Positions 1-7,066 of a stretch of DNA of 26,317 bases are shown here, piece by piece. The notes below the pieces were generated by a model that was given only the letters and a program-made list of their open reading frames with translations, did no database searches and was not told the DNA's origin. Location of the stretch: positions 1-26,317 of the IMG/VR virus record IMGVR_UViG_3300013131_002254; one strand, written 5' to 3'. Numbering within the stretch: position 1 is the stretch's first letter; each line of letters starts with the position of its first letter. The position numbers and the translations under genes were made by a program. The DNA comes from a virus.

Positions 1-363
1 AGCTTTAATAGCTGCAGTAACTATAGCAGCAACTTCTGGATCTTGGATAGCCGGAGCTTCCATTTGCACAGCTACAACATCTGCTACAATATCAGCTGCC
101 TGAGGGACGCTAGAACTTGCTGACAGAGCTACAATATCAGCAACAGAAACTGTTGCTTTATCTGCCGGTGCTGCTACAACTTCGGCTACTTGCCTTTCTG
201 CTTTCTCAGCTAAAAGGCGATCCACCTGAACTTCAACAACCGAAAGTCTTGAATCTAATTCTTCAATACTAGTTGGGCTTGAAGTATTGGGTTCTACTCC
301 TGTTAGTGTGGCTAGTTTGGTTTCTACAACTACTAATCTTGACGCTAGTTCTTGTAATCGCAT
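1..363 (-). CDS. Ala/Val-rich coiled-coil protein, C-terminus cut by window edge
   Basis: The reading frame is open from an ATG at 363 to the window edge (121 codons, no stop), so only the N-terminal part is seen. A good Shine-Dalgarno (AGGAGA) lies 6-8 nt before the ATG, overlapping the end of pstS, so the gene is probably co-transcribed with it. The first ~70 residues have heptad-like Leu/Val spacing with Glu and Arg (for example LDSRLSVVEVQVDRLLAEKAE), suggesting a coiled coil. The rest is rich in Ala, Val and Ser with repeated ADIVA units. I do not recognise a family. A structural or fibre-associated phage protein is plausible from composition and the upstream late promoter, but unproven. 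Confidence 0.7.
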   Translation of the reverse strand, partial: MRLQELASRLVVVETKLATLTGVEPNTSSPTSIEELDSRLSVVEVQVDRLLAEKAERQVAEVVAAPADKATVSVADIVALSASSSVPQAADIVADVVAVQMEAPAIQDPEVAAIVTAAIKA

Positions 364-372
364 TTTATTCTC

Positions 373-1383
373 CTAGTTTACTTTAATTTGTTTCCACACA
401 CGACTTCTAATTTCATTCTGTAATTTTTCTGGTAAGTGAACATAATCAAGTTCTTCACTTAACTTTTTCCCATTTTTGAATGCCCAGTCGAAGTAATTTA
501 AAACTTCAGCACTGGCTTTTTTATCAGCAGGGTCTTTGTACATGATAATAAAAGACGCTGTACTGATAGGCCAGGTTTCTTTGCCGCCCTGATTTACGAT
601 GCTCAGCCCCATGCCTGGAACACTGAACCAGTCTGCACCTGCAGCAGCTGCTGCAAATGTCGCATCATCGGGGCTAACAAAGTTACCTGATTTGTTTTGC
701 AGTTGCATAAAATTCATATTATTTTTCTTGACATAGGCGTATTCAACGTAACCAATTGCGCCTTTAATTCTATTCACGTTAGCAGCAACACCCTCGTTGC
801 CTTTACCGCCAACTGCTGTGGAAGGAATCCATTTTACCGCCGCACCTTTGCCCATCTTATCTTTCCACTCTGAGCTTACTTCGGTTAGGTAGTCGGTAAA
901 ATTAAAAGTAGTACCAGAACCATCAGCTCTGTGAACCACCGTGATATTTTGGTCTGGTAACTTCTTGCCTGGATTTAGTGCTTGGAGTTTAGCGTCGTTC
1001 CATTTGGTAATGGTGCCGAGATATATGTCAGCAAGCACTGGTCCTGTGATACGAAGTTCACCTGGCTTGAAGCCTTCAAGATTGACCACAGGTACAGTAC
1101 CACCGATGATAGCAGGAAATTGAACTTGTCCAAGTTTATCAAGGTCTTCTCCTTTAACTGGTGCGTCAGTGGCACCGAATGTGACTGTTTTAGCATTGAT
1201 TTGACGAATGCCTCCACTTGAACCAATACTTTGATAATTAAGTCCTACTCCAGTCTGCTTTTGATAGGCTTCTGCCCACTTGGCATAGATAGGATAGGGG
1301 AATGTAGCACCAGCACCTGTAATCTGTGCCTGTGCTGTGATTGCGAAGAATGTGGTCGCAACGGCCAATAAAAATTTCTTCAT
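373..1383 (-). CDS. pstS: PstS phosphate-binding periplasmic protein
   Basis: 336 aa, about the length of bacterial PstS. It starts with a signal peptide (MKKFLLAVATTFFAITAQAQ) and the mature part opens with the family signature TGAGATFPYPIYAKW. Phosphate-contacting segments are present: GSSGGIRQI, FGATDAPV and RADGSGTTFNF; the C-terminal WPISTASFIIM and YFDWAFK match E. coli PstS closely. The family binds inorganic phosphate and delivers it to the PstCAB ABC transporter. No pstC/A/B is present, so the phage protein would feed the host transporter. Phage pstS is known from marine cyanophages and pelagiphages as an auxiliary metabolic gene. A late-type AATAAATA box and an 11-bp direct repeat lie upstream. 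Confidence 0.96.
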   Translation of the reverse strand: MKKFLLAVATTFFAITAQAQITGAGATFPYPIYAKWAEAYQKQTGVGLNYQSIGSSGGIRQINAKTVTFGATDAPVKGEDLDKLGQVQFPAIIGGTVPVVNLEGFKPGELRITGPVLADIYLGTITKWNDAKLQALNPGKKLPDQNITVVHRADGSGTTFNFTDYLTEVSSEWKDKMGKGAAVKWIPSTAVGGKGNEGVAANVNRIKGAIGYVEYAYVKKNNMNFMQLQNKSGNFVSPDDATFAAAAAGADWFSVPGMGLSIVNQGGKETWPISTASFIIMYKDPADKKASAEVLNYFDWAFKNGKKLSEELDYVHLPEKLQNEIRSRVWKQIKVN

Positions 1384-1415
1384 AATTTTTCCTAATAAAT
1401 TTAACCCTCATAAAA

Positions 1416-1423
1416 TATTTATT
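1416..1423 (-). promoter_or_regulatory. T4-type late promoter motif upstream of pstS
   Basis: Minus-strand AATAAATA, one base from the T4 late -10 consensus TATAAATA, in a true intergenic gap. It ends about 33 nt before the pstS ATG, leaving room for a leader carrying TTAGGAAAAATT before the start. Similar boxes precede four other genes here. Confidence 0.55.
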
Positions 1424-1440
1424 CTTACAGACCACCCAGA

Positions 1441-1462
1441 TAAGATGAAGATTAGATTAAGA
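1441..1462 (-). repeat. 11-bp tandem direct repeat upstream of pstS (pho-box-like)
   Basis: On the minus strand TCTTAATCTAA is followed directly by TCTTCATCTTA (9 of 11 identical), 58-79 nt before the pstS ATG and overlapping the stop of the upstream gene. PhoB boxes are tandem 11-bp repeats with a CTGTCAT core. Spacing and position fit, but only the TCAT/TAAT ends of the core agree, so this is a weak candidate. Confidence 0.3.
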
Positions 1463-1864
1463 TTTGTTCAAAGTTTCTTTAATGTGTGTTCGATGGACTC
1501 TACATTGAATTTGTGCATTATAATACAGATCGGACTCCAGAACACCTCTAAGCATTTGTTCTTTTGCCTCAAGATAATTGCAGGTACCTTTGTTCTGACA
1601 TATGTGCAGTATTTCTCTTGTAAAATTTTTATCACCAATAGACTTTACATCTGCTTTAACTTCTTCAGATGATGACCAGTAATCTCTCCAATCAGATTCT
1701 ACCTTAATTCTTTTCTTTTTGCCTTTTATTACTTTAGTTTTGCGAAACCAGAATAACTTTTTACCGATATATTTTCTACCGGATAAGTTGTTTGTGATCA
1801 AATACACATAACCATAAGCGTTTGCAGGAACTTCTTCAAATACTTTATTCTTATAAATCCACAT
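1457..1864 (-). CDS. Small GIY-YIG nuclease
   Basis: About 135 aa from ATG at 1864; an in-frame TTG at 1873 would add three residues but lies closer to the promoter box. The GIY-YIG signature is clear: GYVYLITNNLSGRKYIGKK at residues 18-36, with conserved Arg30 between the two halves. A Glu in YLEAKEQ and an Asn in YYNAQIQCRVHR fit the metal-binding Glu and catalytic Asn of the fold. No separate DNA-recognition domain is seen; the middle is Lys/Arg rich. Stand-alone GIY-YIG proteins in T4-like phages include homing endonucleases (Seg type) and uncharacterised nucleases; which this is cannot be decided. It has its own late promoter box at 1883-1890, so it may be late expressed. Confidence 0.85.
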   Translation of the reverse strand: MWIYKNKVFEEVPANAYGYVYLITNNLSGRKYIGKKLFWFRKTKVIKGKKKRIKVESDWRDYWSSSEEVKADVKSIGDKNFTREILHICQNKGTCNYLEAKEQMLRGVLESDLYYNAQIQCRVHRTHIKETLNKS

Positions 1865-1882
1865 AGATACCAATCAAAATAG

Positions 1883-1890
1883 TATTTATA
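1883..1890 (-). promoter_or_regulatory. T4-type late promoter upstream of the GIY-YIG gene
   Basis: Minus-strand TATAAATA, an exact match to the T4 late -10 element, ends 18 nt before the ATG at 1864. It overlaps the last codons of the upstream zinc-finger gene, so it could start a transcript for the nuclease and perhaps pstS. Confidence 0.6.
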
Positions 1891-2242
1891 TGGTCTCCCA
1901 GATTGCTCCATCTTCGCTATTAAGATCATCATCATTTAATGGAATAATATAATAATCATCTGGGTTTGTCATATAATCTTCAAGATTTTCTTTAGGAGGG
2001 GCACCCCTGGAGCCCATTATACCCGCAGCGCGTAGCATTTGAACCTGCATTTGTCTTTTAGCGCGATGCTCTTCAGATTCTTCTCTCGCCATATATTCTG
2101 TTTGGCGAATAGAAAATACTTTCTTTTGTGCATCAGTCCATTGTCTTGAATTGGCACAAGTACGCGAGCAAAATTTACCTGGCTTCTCGTGCTCGATACT
2201 ACATTTAGGACAAGTCTTCTTCGTACTCGTCCCGTTGGTCAT
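1886..2242 (-). CDS. Small treble-clef-type zinc-finger protein, unknown function
   Basis: 118 aa. The N-terminus carries CPKC at residues 11-14 and CSRTC at 25-29 (CxxC-10-CxxxC), a zinc-binding pattern often seen beside HNH or homing-type nucleases and in small phage DNA-binding proteins. A basic helical stretch follows (RQTEYMAREESEEHRAKRQMQ), then an acidic tail (NDDDLNSEDGAIWETI). No catalytic motif is visible. Its start overlaps by 38 nt the end of the 52-aa zinc-ribbon gene upstream, so the two are probably translationally coupled at the end of the nucleotide-metabolism operon. Confidence 0.75.
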   Translation of the reverse strand: MTNGTSTKKTCPKCSIEHEKPGKFCSRTCANSRQWTDAQKKVFSIRQTEYMAREESEEHRAKRQMQVQMLRAAGIMGSRGAPPKENLEDYMTNPDDYYIIPLNDDDLNSEDGAIWETI

Positions 2243-2363
2243 CTTCTATCCCAGAACCGCAGAAAGGACAAAATTGAACATTATAATAATCTTCATCCAA
2301 ATCAAATTTTATTTTGAAAACTGCTTCACATTCGATACATTCGAAGTGTTGATTTCTTCCCAT
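2205..2363 (-). CDS. 52-aa zinc-ribbon protein
   Basis: ATG at 2363 to TAA at 2205 gives 52 residues with CIEC at 9-12 and CPFCG at 32-36, a clean CxxC-19-CxxC zinc ribbon, separated by an acidic and aromatic linker (KIKFDLDEDYYNV). The paired Cys motifs and codon pattern argue for a real gene. It overlaps the upstream cytidylyltransferase by 55 nt and the downstream zinc-finger gene by 38 nt, so it is encoded partly inside both. The ribosome-binding site is modest (CAGG next to the ATG), which with the overlaps suggests translational coupling. Function unknown; small phage zinc ribbons of this form are often DNA/RNA-binding or transcription modulators. Confidence 0.7.
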   Translation of the reverse strand: MGRNQHFECIECEAVFKIKFDLDEDYYNVQFCPFCGSGIEDDQRDEYEEDLS

Positions 2364-2797
2364 CCTGAGTTCCTTCGTTTAAGTTCTGCCTCGAATACTC
2401 TTTTACGTAGATCAGATGAACTAAAGAAATGATCTCGTTTATTATAGTATATCTCTATACCTCTTCGTTCGCAGATATCTTTTCCTGTGAAATTCTTATC
2501 CCTATATTCTTCTCCGATAATTCTAACGTCGATTGGATAGGTCATTAATATATCTTCTAGTTCTTTCTCAGTATTATAAACTACAATTTCATCTACGTGT
2601 TTACATGATGAAACTTGTATTTGCCTTTCAATTATAGATTGAACAGGTTTATTTTTTACCCCCGGTCTATCTAATGTAGGATCTACATGAATAGCTGCAA
2701 TTAACCAATCGCACTGTTTCTTAGCATCTTCAAGCATCATCACATGACCAGCATGAAACAGATCAAAGGCGCTGGCTGTAAACCCATATCGTTTCAT
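2309..2797 (-). CDS. Glycerol-3-phosphate cytidylyltransferase-like nucleotidyltransferase
   Basis: 162 aa. The N-terminus has the HxGH motif (FDLFHAGHVMML, residues 12-23) of the cytidylyltransferase superfamily and a matching C-terminal FSSSDLRKRV in place of the ISTT signature. Members transfer CMP (or AMP) from a nucleoside triphosphate to a phosphorylated alcohol or sugar, as in CDP-glycerol synthesis by TagD. Small homologues are common in T4-like aquatic phages, where the substrate is not established. Its ATG overlaps the dCMP deaminase stop (ATGA at 2794-2797), so it belongs to the nucleotide operon. The last ~20 residues after the catalytic core overlap the zinc-ribbon gene in another frame. 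Confidence 0.88.
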   Translation of the reverse strand: MKRYGFTASAFDLFHAGHVMMLEDAKKQCDWLIAAIHVDPTLDRPGVKNKPVQSIIERQIQVSSCKHVDEIVVYNTEKELEDILMTYPIDVRIIGEEYRDKNFTGKDICERRGIEIYYNKRDHFFSSSDLRKRVFEAELKRRNSGWEEINTSNVSNVKQFSK

Positions 2798-3255
2798 AGT
2801 TTTTCTACCTCTACTTTACATTTATTTAAAAAATTTAATCCATCTTCATTTCTATAATGATTTCTAAAGTATACTTTTCTTATACCTGCAGAGTAAATTA
2901 ATTTGGCACATTCAAAGCAAGGTGCATGTGTAATATACATAACACTATCAAGCCCGCTCTCATTTGATCTAGCAAGTTTAGCGATGGCATTAGCCTCTGC
3001 ATGAATGACTTCTGGTTTCGTTTTAAGTGAAACTGATTTAATAGGTATTGAATAACCACTGTTATCAACAGTACATTCCTCAGTGACAGAAATTTCTTCC
3101 TCACAAAGGTTATCCCAACCAGAAGGTGTTCCATTGTATCCTATACTTATAACTCTATTATCTTTTACTACAATAGCGCCTACTTTAAGTTTTCTTGCCT
3201 TAGATAGTCTAGCATAAACTTCAGCTGTTTCAAGATGTGCATGATGTATAAGCAT
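2794..3255 (-). CDS. Deoxycytidylate (dCMP) deaminase
   Basis: The ATG at 3255 was chosen over an upstream in-frame start at 3285 because it forms a TAATG overlap with the nrdB stop and has a purine-rich AAAGGCGGC just before it; this gives 153 aa. Zinc-dependent deaminase motifs are present: HAEANAI (His85, Glu87) and PCFECAKLI (Cys113, Cys116). A Cys-containing insert (residues 50-75) and the GYNGTPSGWDN segment are typical of phage and bacterial dCMP deaminases. The enzyme turns dCMP into dUMP, the ThyX substrate, linking it to thyX upstream in the same operon. Confidence 0.93.
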   Translation of the reverse strand: MLIHHAHLETAEVYARLSKARKLKVGAIVVKDNRVISIGYNGTPSGWDNLCEEEISVTEECTVDNSGYSIPIKSVSLKTKPEVIHAEANAIAKLARSNESGLDSVMYITHAPCFECAKLIYSAGIRKVYFRNHYRNEDGLNFLNKCKVEVEKL

Positions 3256-4247
3256 TATGCCGCCTTTGCCCAGACATCTTTCCAATCTCCAGATAATGAC
3301 CCTTTGGCATAATCAGTCACTCTATTCTCAAAGAAATTGGTATGTGTTGGTGCATTCAACATTTCTTCGACCCAGGGTAAAGGATTCTTTTTAACCTTCA
3401 TGATTCCTTTAAGGCCCAAGCTGATAAGACGACGGTCAGTAATATAGCGGATATAAGATTTAACGTCAGCAGCGTCCAAATCAGCCACGCGTACCATGCC
3501 GAATGCCAGATCAATAAACTTATCTTCAAGCTCCACCATTTTGGTAGCAATCGTATAAATTTTTCCTTTAAGTTCGTCATTCCAAATCTCTCTGTTCTCT
3601 TCTATATATGTTCTGAAGAGTTTGATCATGGATTCAGCATGCAATGTCTCATCTGCAATAGACCAAGTTACAATTTGCCCCATGCCTTTCATTACGCCAT
3701 GACGAGGAAAATTAAGAAGCATAATAAAAGAACTAAAGAGCTGCATGCCTTCCGTAAACGCGCTAAATGCAGCGATGTGTTCGGCGGTAGATTGTTTAGT
3801 GCTGTTCTTCGAGCTAAGATCCAAAATGTAATCATGTTTCTCTCGCATTTCAGCATACTCAAGAAACTCGTTGTATGTTGTATCCGGCATGCCTAGTGAT
3901 TCTATTAGGTGAGAATATGCTGCAATGTGCAGCGCTTCACGGGCGGCAAAACCGCATAACATCATGCGTACTTCCGGTTGCGGAAAATAAGGCAAGTAGT
4001 TCTTCACATATCCACCGGCAACGTCAATATCCCCCTGTGTAAAAAATCTAAATATATGTGTTAAGAATTTCTTTTCATCCGCAGTGAGTTTGTTCTTCCA
4101 ATCTTTCACATCTTCGAGCATTGGTACTTCTAGATGGAGCCAGTGCATCTGCTCGTGAGCGAGCCAAGAATTGTAGGCCCAGGGATACTGAAAGGGTTTG
4201 AATGCGTGACGTTCGTCTGTTAGTGTTAGTTTAGTTTTCTTGATCAT
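3255..4247 (-). CDS. nrdB: Class Ia ribonucleotide reductase, beta (radical) subunit NrdB
   Basis: 330 aa. All diiron ligands and the radical tyrosine can be placed against E. coli NrdB with matching spacing: Asp73, Glu104, His107, Tyr111 (REALHIAAY), Glu166 (FTEGMQLF), Glu200 and His203 (ADETLHAE). It should therefore make a tyrosyl radical and not be a tyrosine-less type. It pairs with NrdA to reduce ribonucleoside diphosphates to dNDPs for phage replication. Its start overlaps the thioredoxin stop by 17 nt, and its stop overlaps the deaminase start. The C-terminus (DWKDVWAKAA) differs from the usual NrdB tail that docks on NrdA, suggesting matching to the phage NrdA. Confidence 0.96.
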   Translation of the reverse strand: MIKKTKLTLTDERHAFKPFQYPWAYNSWLAHEQMHWLHLEVPMLEDVKDWKNKLTADEKKFLTHIFRFFTQGDIDVAGGYVKNYLPYFPQPEVRMMLCGFAAREALHIAAYSHLIESLGMPDTTYNEFLEYAEMREKHDYILDLSSKNSTKQSTAEHIAAFSAFTEGMQLFSSFIMLLNFPRHGVMKGMGQIVTWSIADETLHAESMIKLFRTYIEENREIWNDELKGKIYTIATKMVELEDKFIDLAFGMVRVADLDAADVKSYIRYITDRRLISLGLKGIMKVKKNPLPWVEEMLNAPTHTNFFENRVTDYAKGSLSGDWKDVWAKAA

Positions 4248-4494
4248 TTTTTATAAACTCTAATAGTTCCTTTTCTTTTAATACTCCGACGTTTCTTTTT
4301 ATTTCCTCTCCAGTATCATCTAGTAATATTAATGTAGGTACACTGCGTATACCATAAATTTTAGCAGCGCCCATATTTTCCTCAATATCAATCGCATCAA
4401 CAAGTATAGTCAACTTATCACCTAGACTTTTAATAATACTTGTTTGCATTTTACAGGGCCCGCACCACGAAGCTTCGAACTTAAGTAGTTTCAT
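4231..4494 (-). CDS. Thioredoxin with CGPC active site
   Basis: 87 aa, slightly shorter than cellular thioredoxins. Active site WCGPCK is near residue 11 and the cis-proline motif VPT is present (GIRSVPTLILLDDTG). Thioredoxins reduce the disulfide formed in NrdA during turnover. Its position between nrdA and nrdB, overlapping nrdB by 17 nt and the coiled-coil gene by 14 nt, makes electron donation to this phage reductase the simplest role. It has no signal peptide, so it acts in the cytoplasm. The N-terminal beta-alpha unit of full-length thioredoxins is absent, giving a glutaredoxin-like size. Confidence 0.93.
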   Translation of the reverse strand: MKLLKFEASWCGPCKMQTSIIKSLGDKLTILVDAIDIEENMGAAKIYGIRSVPTLILLDDTGEEIKRNVGVLKEKELLEFIKNDQEN

Positions 4495-4678
4495 TTTTTA
4501 TGTCCTTTACTTTTTCTTCTTCGATCATTCTTATAATATTTTTTGTCAAAGCAATGTCACGTTCTAACCAATATACTTTATCACGCAGTTCTTCTAGTTT
4601 TTCCTTATAGAACAGAAGTTCTTTTTCCTTCTGCTCCTTCATCTCGTAAACGTCTTTTAATAATATAATTTTACTCAT
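4481..4678 (-). CDS. 65-aa coiled-coil protein between nrdA and trx, unknown function
   Basis: 65 aa made almost entirely of charged helix (KEQKEKELLFYKEKLEELRDK and following), with Leu/Ile at heptad-like spacing; no Cys, signal or membrane segment. Its ATG lies 4 nt after the nrdA stop and its end overlaps the thioredoxin start, so translation is coupled within the reductase cluster. It is not a known reductase subunit. It may assemble with a neighbour or simply be a small conserved phage ORF. Gene status is supported by tight packing and composition. Confidence 0.7.
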   Translation of the reverse strand: MSKIILLKDVYEMKEQKEKELLFYKEKLEELRDKVYWLERDIALTKNIIRMIEEEKVKDIKNETT

Positions 4679-4681
4679 CTT

Positions 4682-6475
4682 TTACTCACATGCAAGGCAC
4701 TCGGTTCCTTCTGCTAGTGCTTTTAAATCTATTTCTTGGATGACTTGTCTCTCGATTTTTCTAGAGACTTTATCAGCTTTCGAAATCTTCTCGCTGCGGC
4801 AGTAATAAAGTGTCTTGAGCCCTTGCTTCCATCCCATAAAGTGTACCGCGTGAATATATTTGATATTTGAGTCTGGTCTGAAAAAGAGATTGACACTTTG
4901 CGCTTGGTCAATATAGGGTTGGCGATCAGCGGCATGCTGTACAACCCATCTCTGGTCAATTTCCATTGACGTCTTAAAAACATCACGTTCCCAGTCTGAC
5001 AGGAATTCGAGATGTTGAACGCTTCCATCGTTTGCGATAATACTTGACCAGATTTCGTTATAGTCCAACTTAGAATCGGCATCACATTTTTCCTTTATAA
5101 TATTATCTAACCACTTATTTTTATTAAGATAAGCACCTGATAAGGTATCTTGACGATATGCATTGGCTCTATATGGTTCTATTGATGGGCTGGTATTGCC
5201 CATAATAATAGAACTTGAAGCATTGGGTGCTATCGCTGATGTGTGACTGAATCGCAATCCTGTTCCTCTGGCGTCAGGTGCTTCGCCACGCTCTTTACCC
5301 AATTCACGATTTGCATTATCTAATCCTTCACGAATATGTTTAAACATTTGTTTGTTTTTACTTACAGCCAACGCTGATTCAAACGGAACCTGTATCTTTT
5401 GAAGATACGCATGAAACCCTAGGGCTCCAATGCCAATAGAGCGTTCACGGCTAGCAGAGTAAACGGCTCGGGAAATGGAATCAGGTGCGTTATCAATAAA
5501 ATATTGTAGAACATTATCAAGCATCTCAGCAACATCACGGAGAAACTGTTTATTAGTTTTCCACTCATCATAATACTCCAGATTAACTGAGCTTAAACAA
5601 CAGACTGCTGTACGTTCTTTATCTGTCGGTAGAATAATCTCACTACATAAATTACTTTGTCTAATTTTTAGACCAAGTTTCTTTTGAAACTCAGGCATAG
5701 CTTTGTTGCTTGTATCAATATAGTGCAGATAAGGTTCTCCGGTTTGCATTCTTAATTCAAGTATGCGCTGCCACAATTCTCTGGCAGAAATCTTTTCCCT
5801 TACTGATCCATCGTGTGGATCTTTCAATTCCCAAGTATCATCCGCTTTTGGGTCAACCATACACTTTTCGATAATGTGCATAAAATCATCGGTTATATTT
5901 ATACCATGATGTAGATTCAATGCTCGCATGTTAGGATCGCCCGTAGGCTTTCTCATATCTAAAAATAAGAGAATATCTGGATGAGAAATATCAAGGTATG
6001 CAGCATAAGAACCACGACGAGTCCTACCTTGTCTATAAGCGAGAGATGATGCGTCATATGTGCGAAGATGCGGCATGACTCCAACACTTTTATCATCCGC
6101 TGAACGAATACCAATTCCAAGACCTACTCCTCCACCGAGCATGCTGAGCCAGTTGACCTCAGATAAAGTGTCGACCAAACCTTCAGCACTATCGTCCAAA
6201 TAAGGTAAAAAGCAGCTAATAGGAAGACCCCGCTTTGAGCGTCCAAAAGAGAGTATAGGTGTGCTGTAGCTAAGCCAGTGATTACTGCTATAATCATAAA
6301 GACGCTGACTGTGCTCTGGATTCGATCCAAACGCCTTTGATACAAAAGCAAATCTTTCTTGTGGACTTCGTTCATCATCTTTCATGTAACTTTCTTTTAA
6401 TCTTTTTATCCCCAACTCATCGAACAGTTTGTCCCGAGAATAGTCTACCCTTATACCATGTACAGTATCTGTCAT
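4682..6475 (-). CDS. nrdA: Class Ia ribonucleotide reductase, alpha (catalytic) subunit NrdA
   Basis: 597 aa, much shorter than E. coli NrdA (761). The N-terminal ATP-cone that normally senses dATP is not visible; the sequence goes quickly into the barrel. Recognisable elements are the first active-site Cys in GLPISCFLP (Cys88), NLCSEIILP with the Asn, Cys and Glu of the active site, AVCCLSSVNL with the partner Cys, and the radical-relay Tyr pair in LKTLYYCRSEK. The C-terminal redox pair is ECLACE (Cys593, Cys596), which thioredoxin would reduce. Lack of an ATP-cone suggests the phage enzyme escapes dATP inhibition. It heads the cluster nrdA, coiled-coil, trx, nrdB, with AAGGTAGAAG just before the start. 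Confidence 0.96.
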   Translation of the reverse strand: MTDTVHGIRVDYSRDKLFDELGIKRLKESYMKDDERSPQERFAFVSKAFGSNPEHSQRLYDYSSNHWLSYSTPILSFGRSKRGLPISCFLPYLDDSAEGLVDTLSEVNWLSMLGGGVGLGIGIRSADDKSVGVMPHLRTYDASSLAYRQGRTRRGSYAAYLDISHPDILLFLDMRKPTGDPNMRALNLHHGINITDDFMHIIEKCMVDPKADDTWELKDPHDGSVREKISARELWQRILELRMQTGEPYLHYIDTSNKAMPEFQKKLGLKIRQSNLCSEIILPTDKERTAVCCLSSVNLEYYDEWKTNKQFLRDVAEMLDNVLQYFIDNAPDSISRAVYSASRERSIGIGALGFHAYLQKIQVPFESALAVSKNKQMFKHIREGLDNANRELGKERGEAPDARGTGLRFSHTSAIAPNASSSIIMGNTSPSIEPYRANAYRQDTLSGAYLNKNKWLDNIIKEKCDADSKLDYNEIWSSIIANDGSVQHLEFLSDWERDVFKTSMEIDQRWVVQHAADRQPYIDQAQSVNLFFRPDSNIKYIHAVHFMGWKQGLKTLYYCRSEKISKADKVSRKIERQVIQEIDLKALAEGTECLACE

Positions 6476-6500
6476 TTACTTCTACCTTATTGTTTTTAGA

Positions 6501-6773
6501 TCACAGACCAAGCCAGTTTCTAGGTCTATCAATTTTCATTGTTTCGTTCTTACATTTTTCTGCTACAACTACTGCACCAACTTTAGCTCCAGAATCTCCA
6601 CCTTTGGCAATTTCTGATATAGCATTCCAACAAGCTGTTTGAGATACTGTATTATCTTTGGAGATTGATTTAGCAGCCTCATAGTATAATTGTTCTTTAC
6701 TTGGGGGTAACATATTAGCACACCCAGATAAAAGTAAACTGGTAAATAAGAAACCTGGTAAAAAGTATTTCAT
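6501..6773 (-). CDS. Small outer-membrane lipoprotein in the lysis cluster
   Basis: The frame extends upstream to 6827, but the ATG at 6773 is preferred: it overlaps the upstream stop as ATGA and puts a lipoprotein signal at the N-terminus (MKYFLPGFLFTSLLLSGC, lipobox LSGC at residues 15-18). The mature part (~72 aa) is polar and contains two further Cys (QTACWNAI and AEKCKNE) and a Gly/Ala/Val stretch. It directly follows a likely o-spanin and i-spanin, so a role in envelope disruption or superinfection exclusion is possible. I do not recognise the family; it is not Pro-rich like classic Rz1. Confidence 0.75.
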   Translation of the reverse strand: MKYFLPGFLFTSLLLSGCANMLPPSKEQLYYEAAKSISKDNTVSQTACWNAISEIAKGGDSGAKVGAVVVAEKCKNETMKIDRPRNWLGL

Positions 6774-7066
6774 TTTTTGCCGCCTGATTCGTAAATTCTT
6801 TTCTGGGTTGTATACCAATCTATCCAACTATCATTTTTATCTGAACATTTGTAATGCAGTAAATAATTATCTACGATTAACTTTTGAAACTCTATAAGAT
6901 CAACTGACCCGTCAGCATTTTTCTTCTCAAATCTTTTTAGATCTTCACAGGGTTTCATACTTTCTTCATTGGCTGCATCTGGCCATTTAGGTTTCAGATT
7001 AAAATATTGAAACATAGAACAACCAGACATACTCAAGGCGATAAGAAGAATAGTTATAATTCTCAT
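6770..7066 (-). CDS. Probable o-spanin (Rz1-like outer-membrane lipoprotein)
   Basis: 98 aa with a lipoprotein signal (MRIITILLIALSMSGC, lipobox SGC with Cys16). The mature part has two Cys 35 residues apart in a pattern seen in many Rz1-like proteins: PCEDL, then VDNYLLHYKC, then an aromatic WIDWY segment. Start and stop overlap both neighbours as ATGA. O-spanins sit in the inner leaflet of the outer membrane and join a coiled-coil i-spanin across the periplasm to fuse the membranes at lysis. The upstream gene (7063-7665) has the expected i-spanin plan. Family call is from pattern and context. Confidence 0.68.
   Translation of the reverse strand: MRIITILLIALSMSGCSMFQYFNLKPKWPDAANEESMKPCEDLKRFEKKNADGSVDLIEFQKLIVDNYLLHYKCSDKNDSWIDWYTTQKRIYESGGKK

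Noticed and set aside
1441-1462. Canonical PhoB box before pstS
   Set aside because: Only the repeat spacing fits; the CTGTCAT core is absent, so it is kept as a weak candidate and not as a called PhoB site.
1337-1672. Plus-strand 111-aa ORF across the pstS upstream gap and GIY-YIG gene
   Set aside because: Antisense shadow; Phe/Ile/Cys-rich composition without a motif and no ribosome site.
5896-5903. Minus-strand TATAAATA inside nrdA
   Set aside because: It lies in the middle of a coding sequence with no nearby downstream gene start; one chance match is expected in an AT-rich genome.
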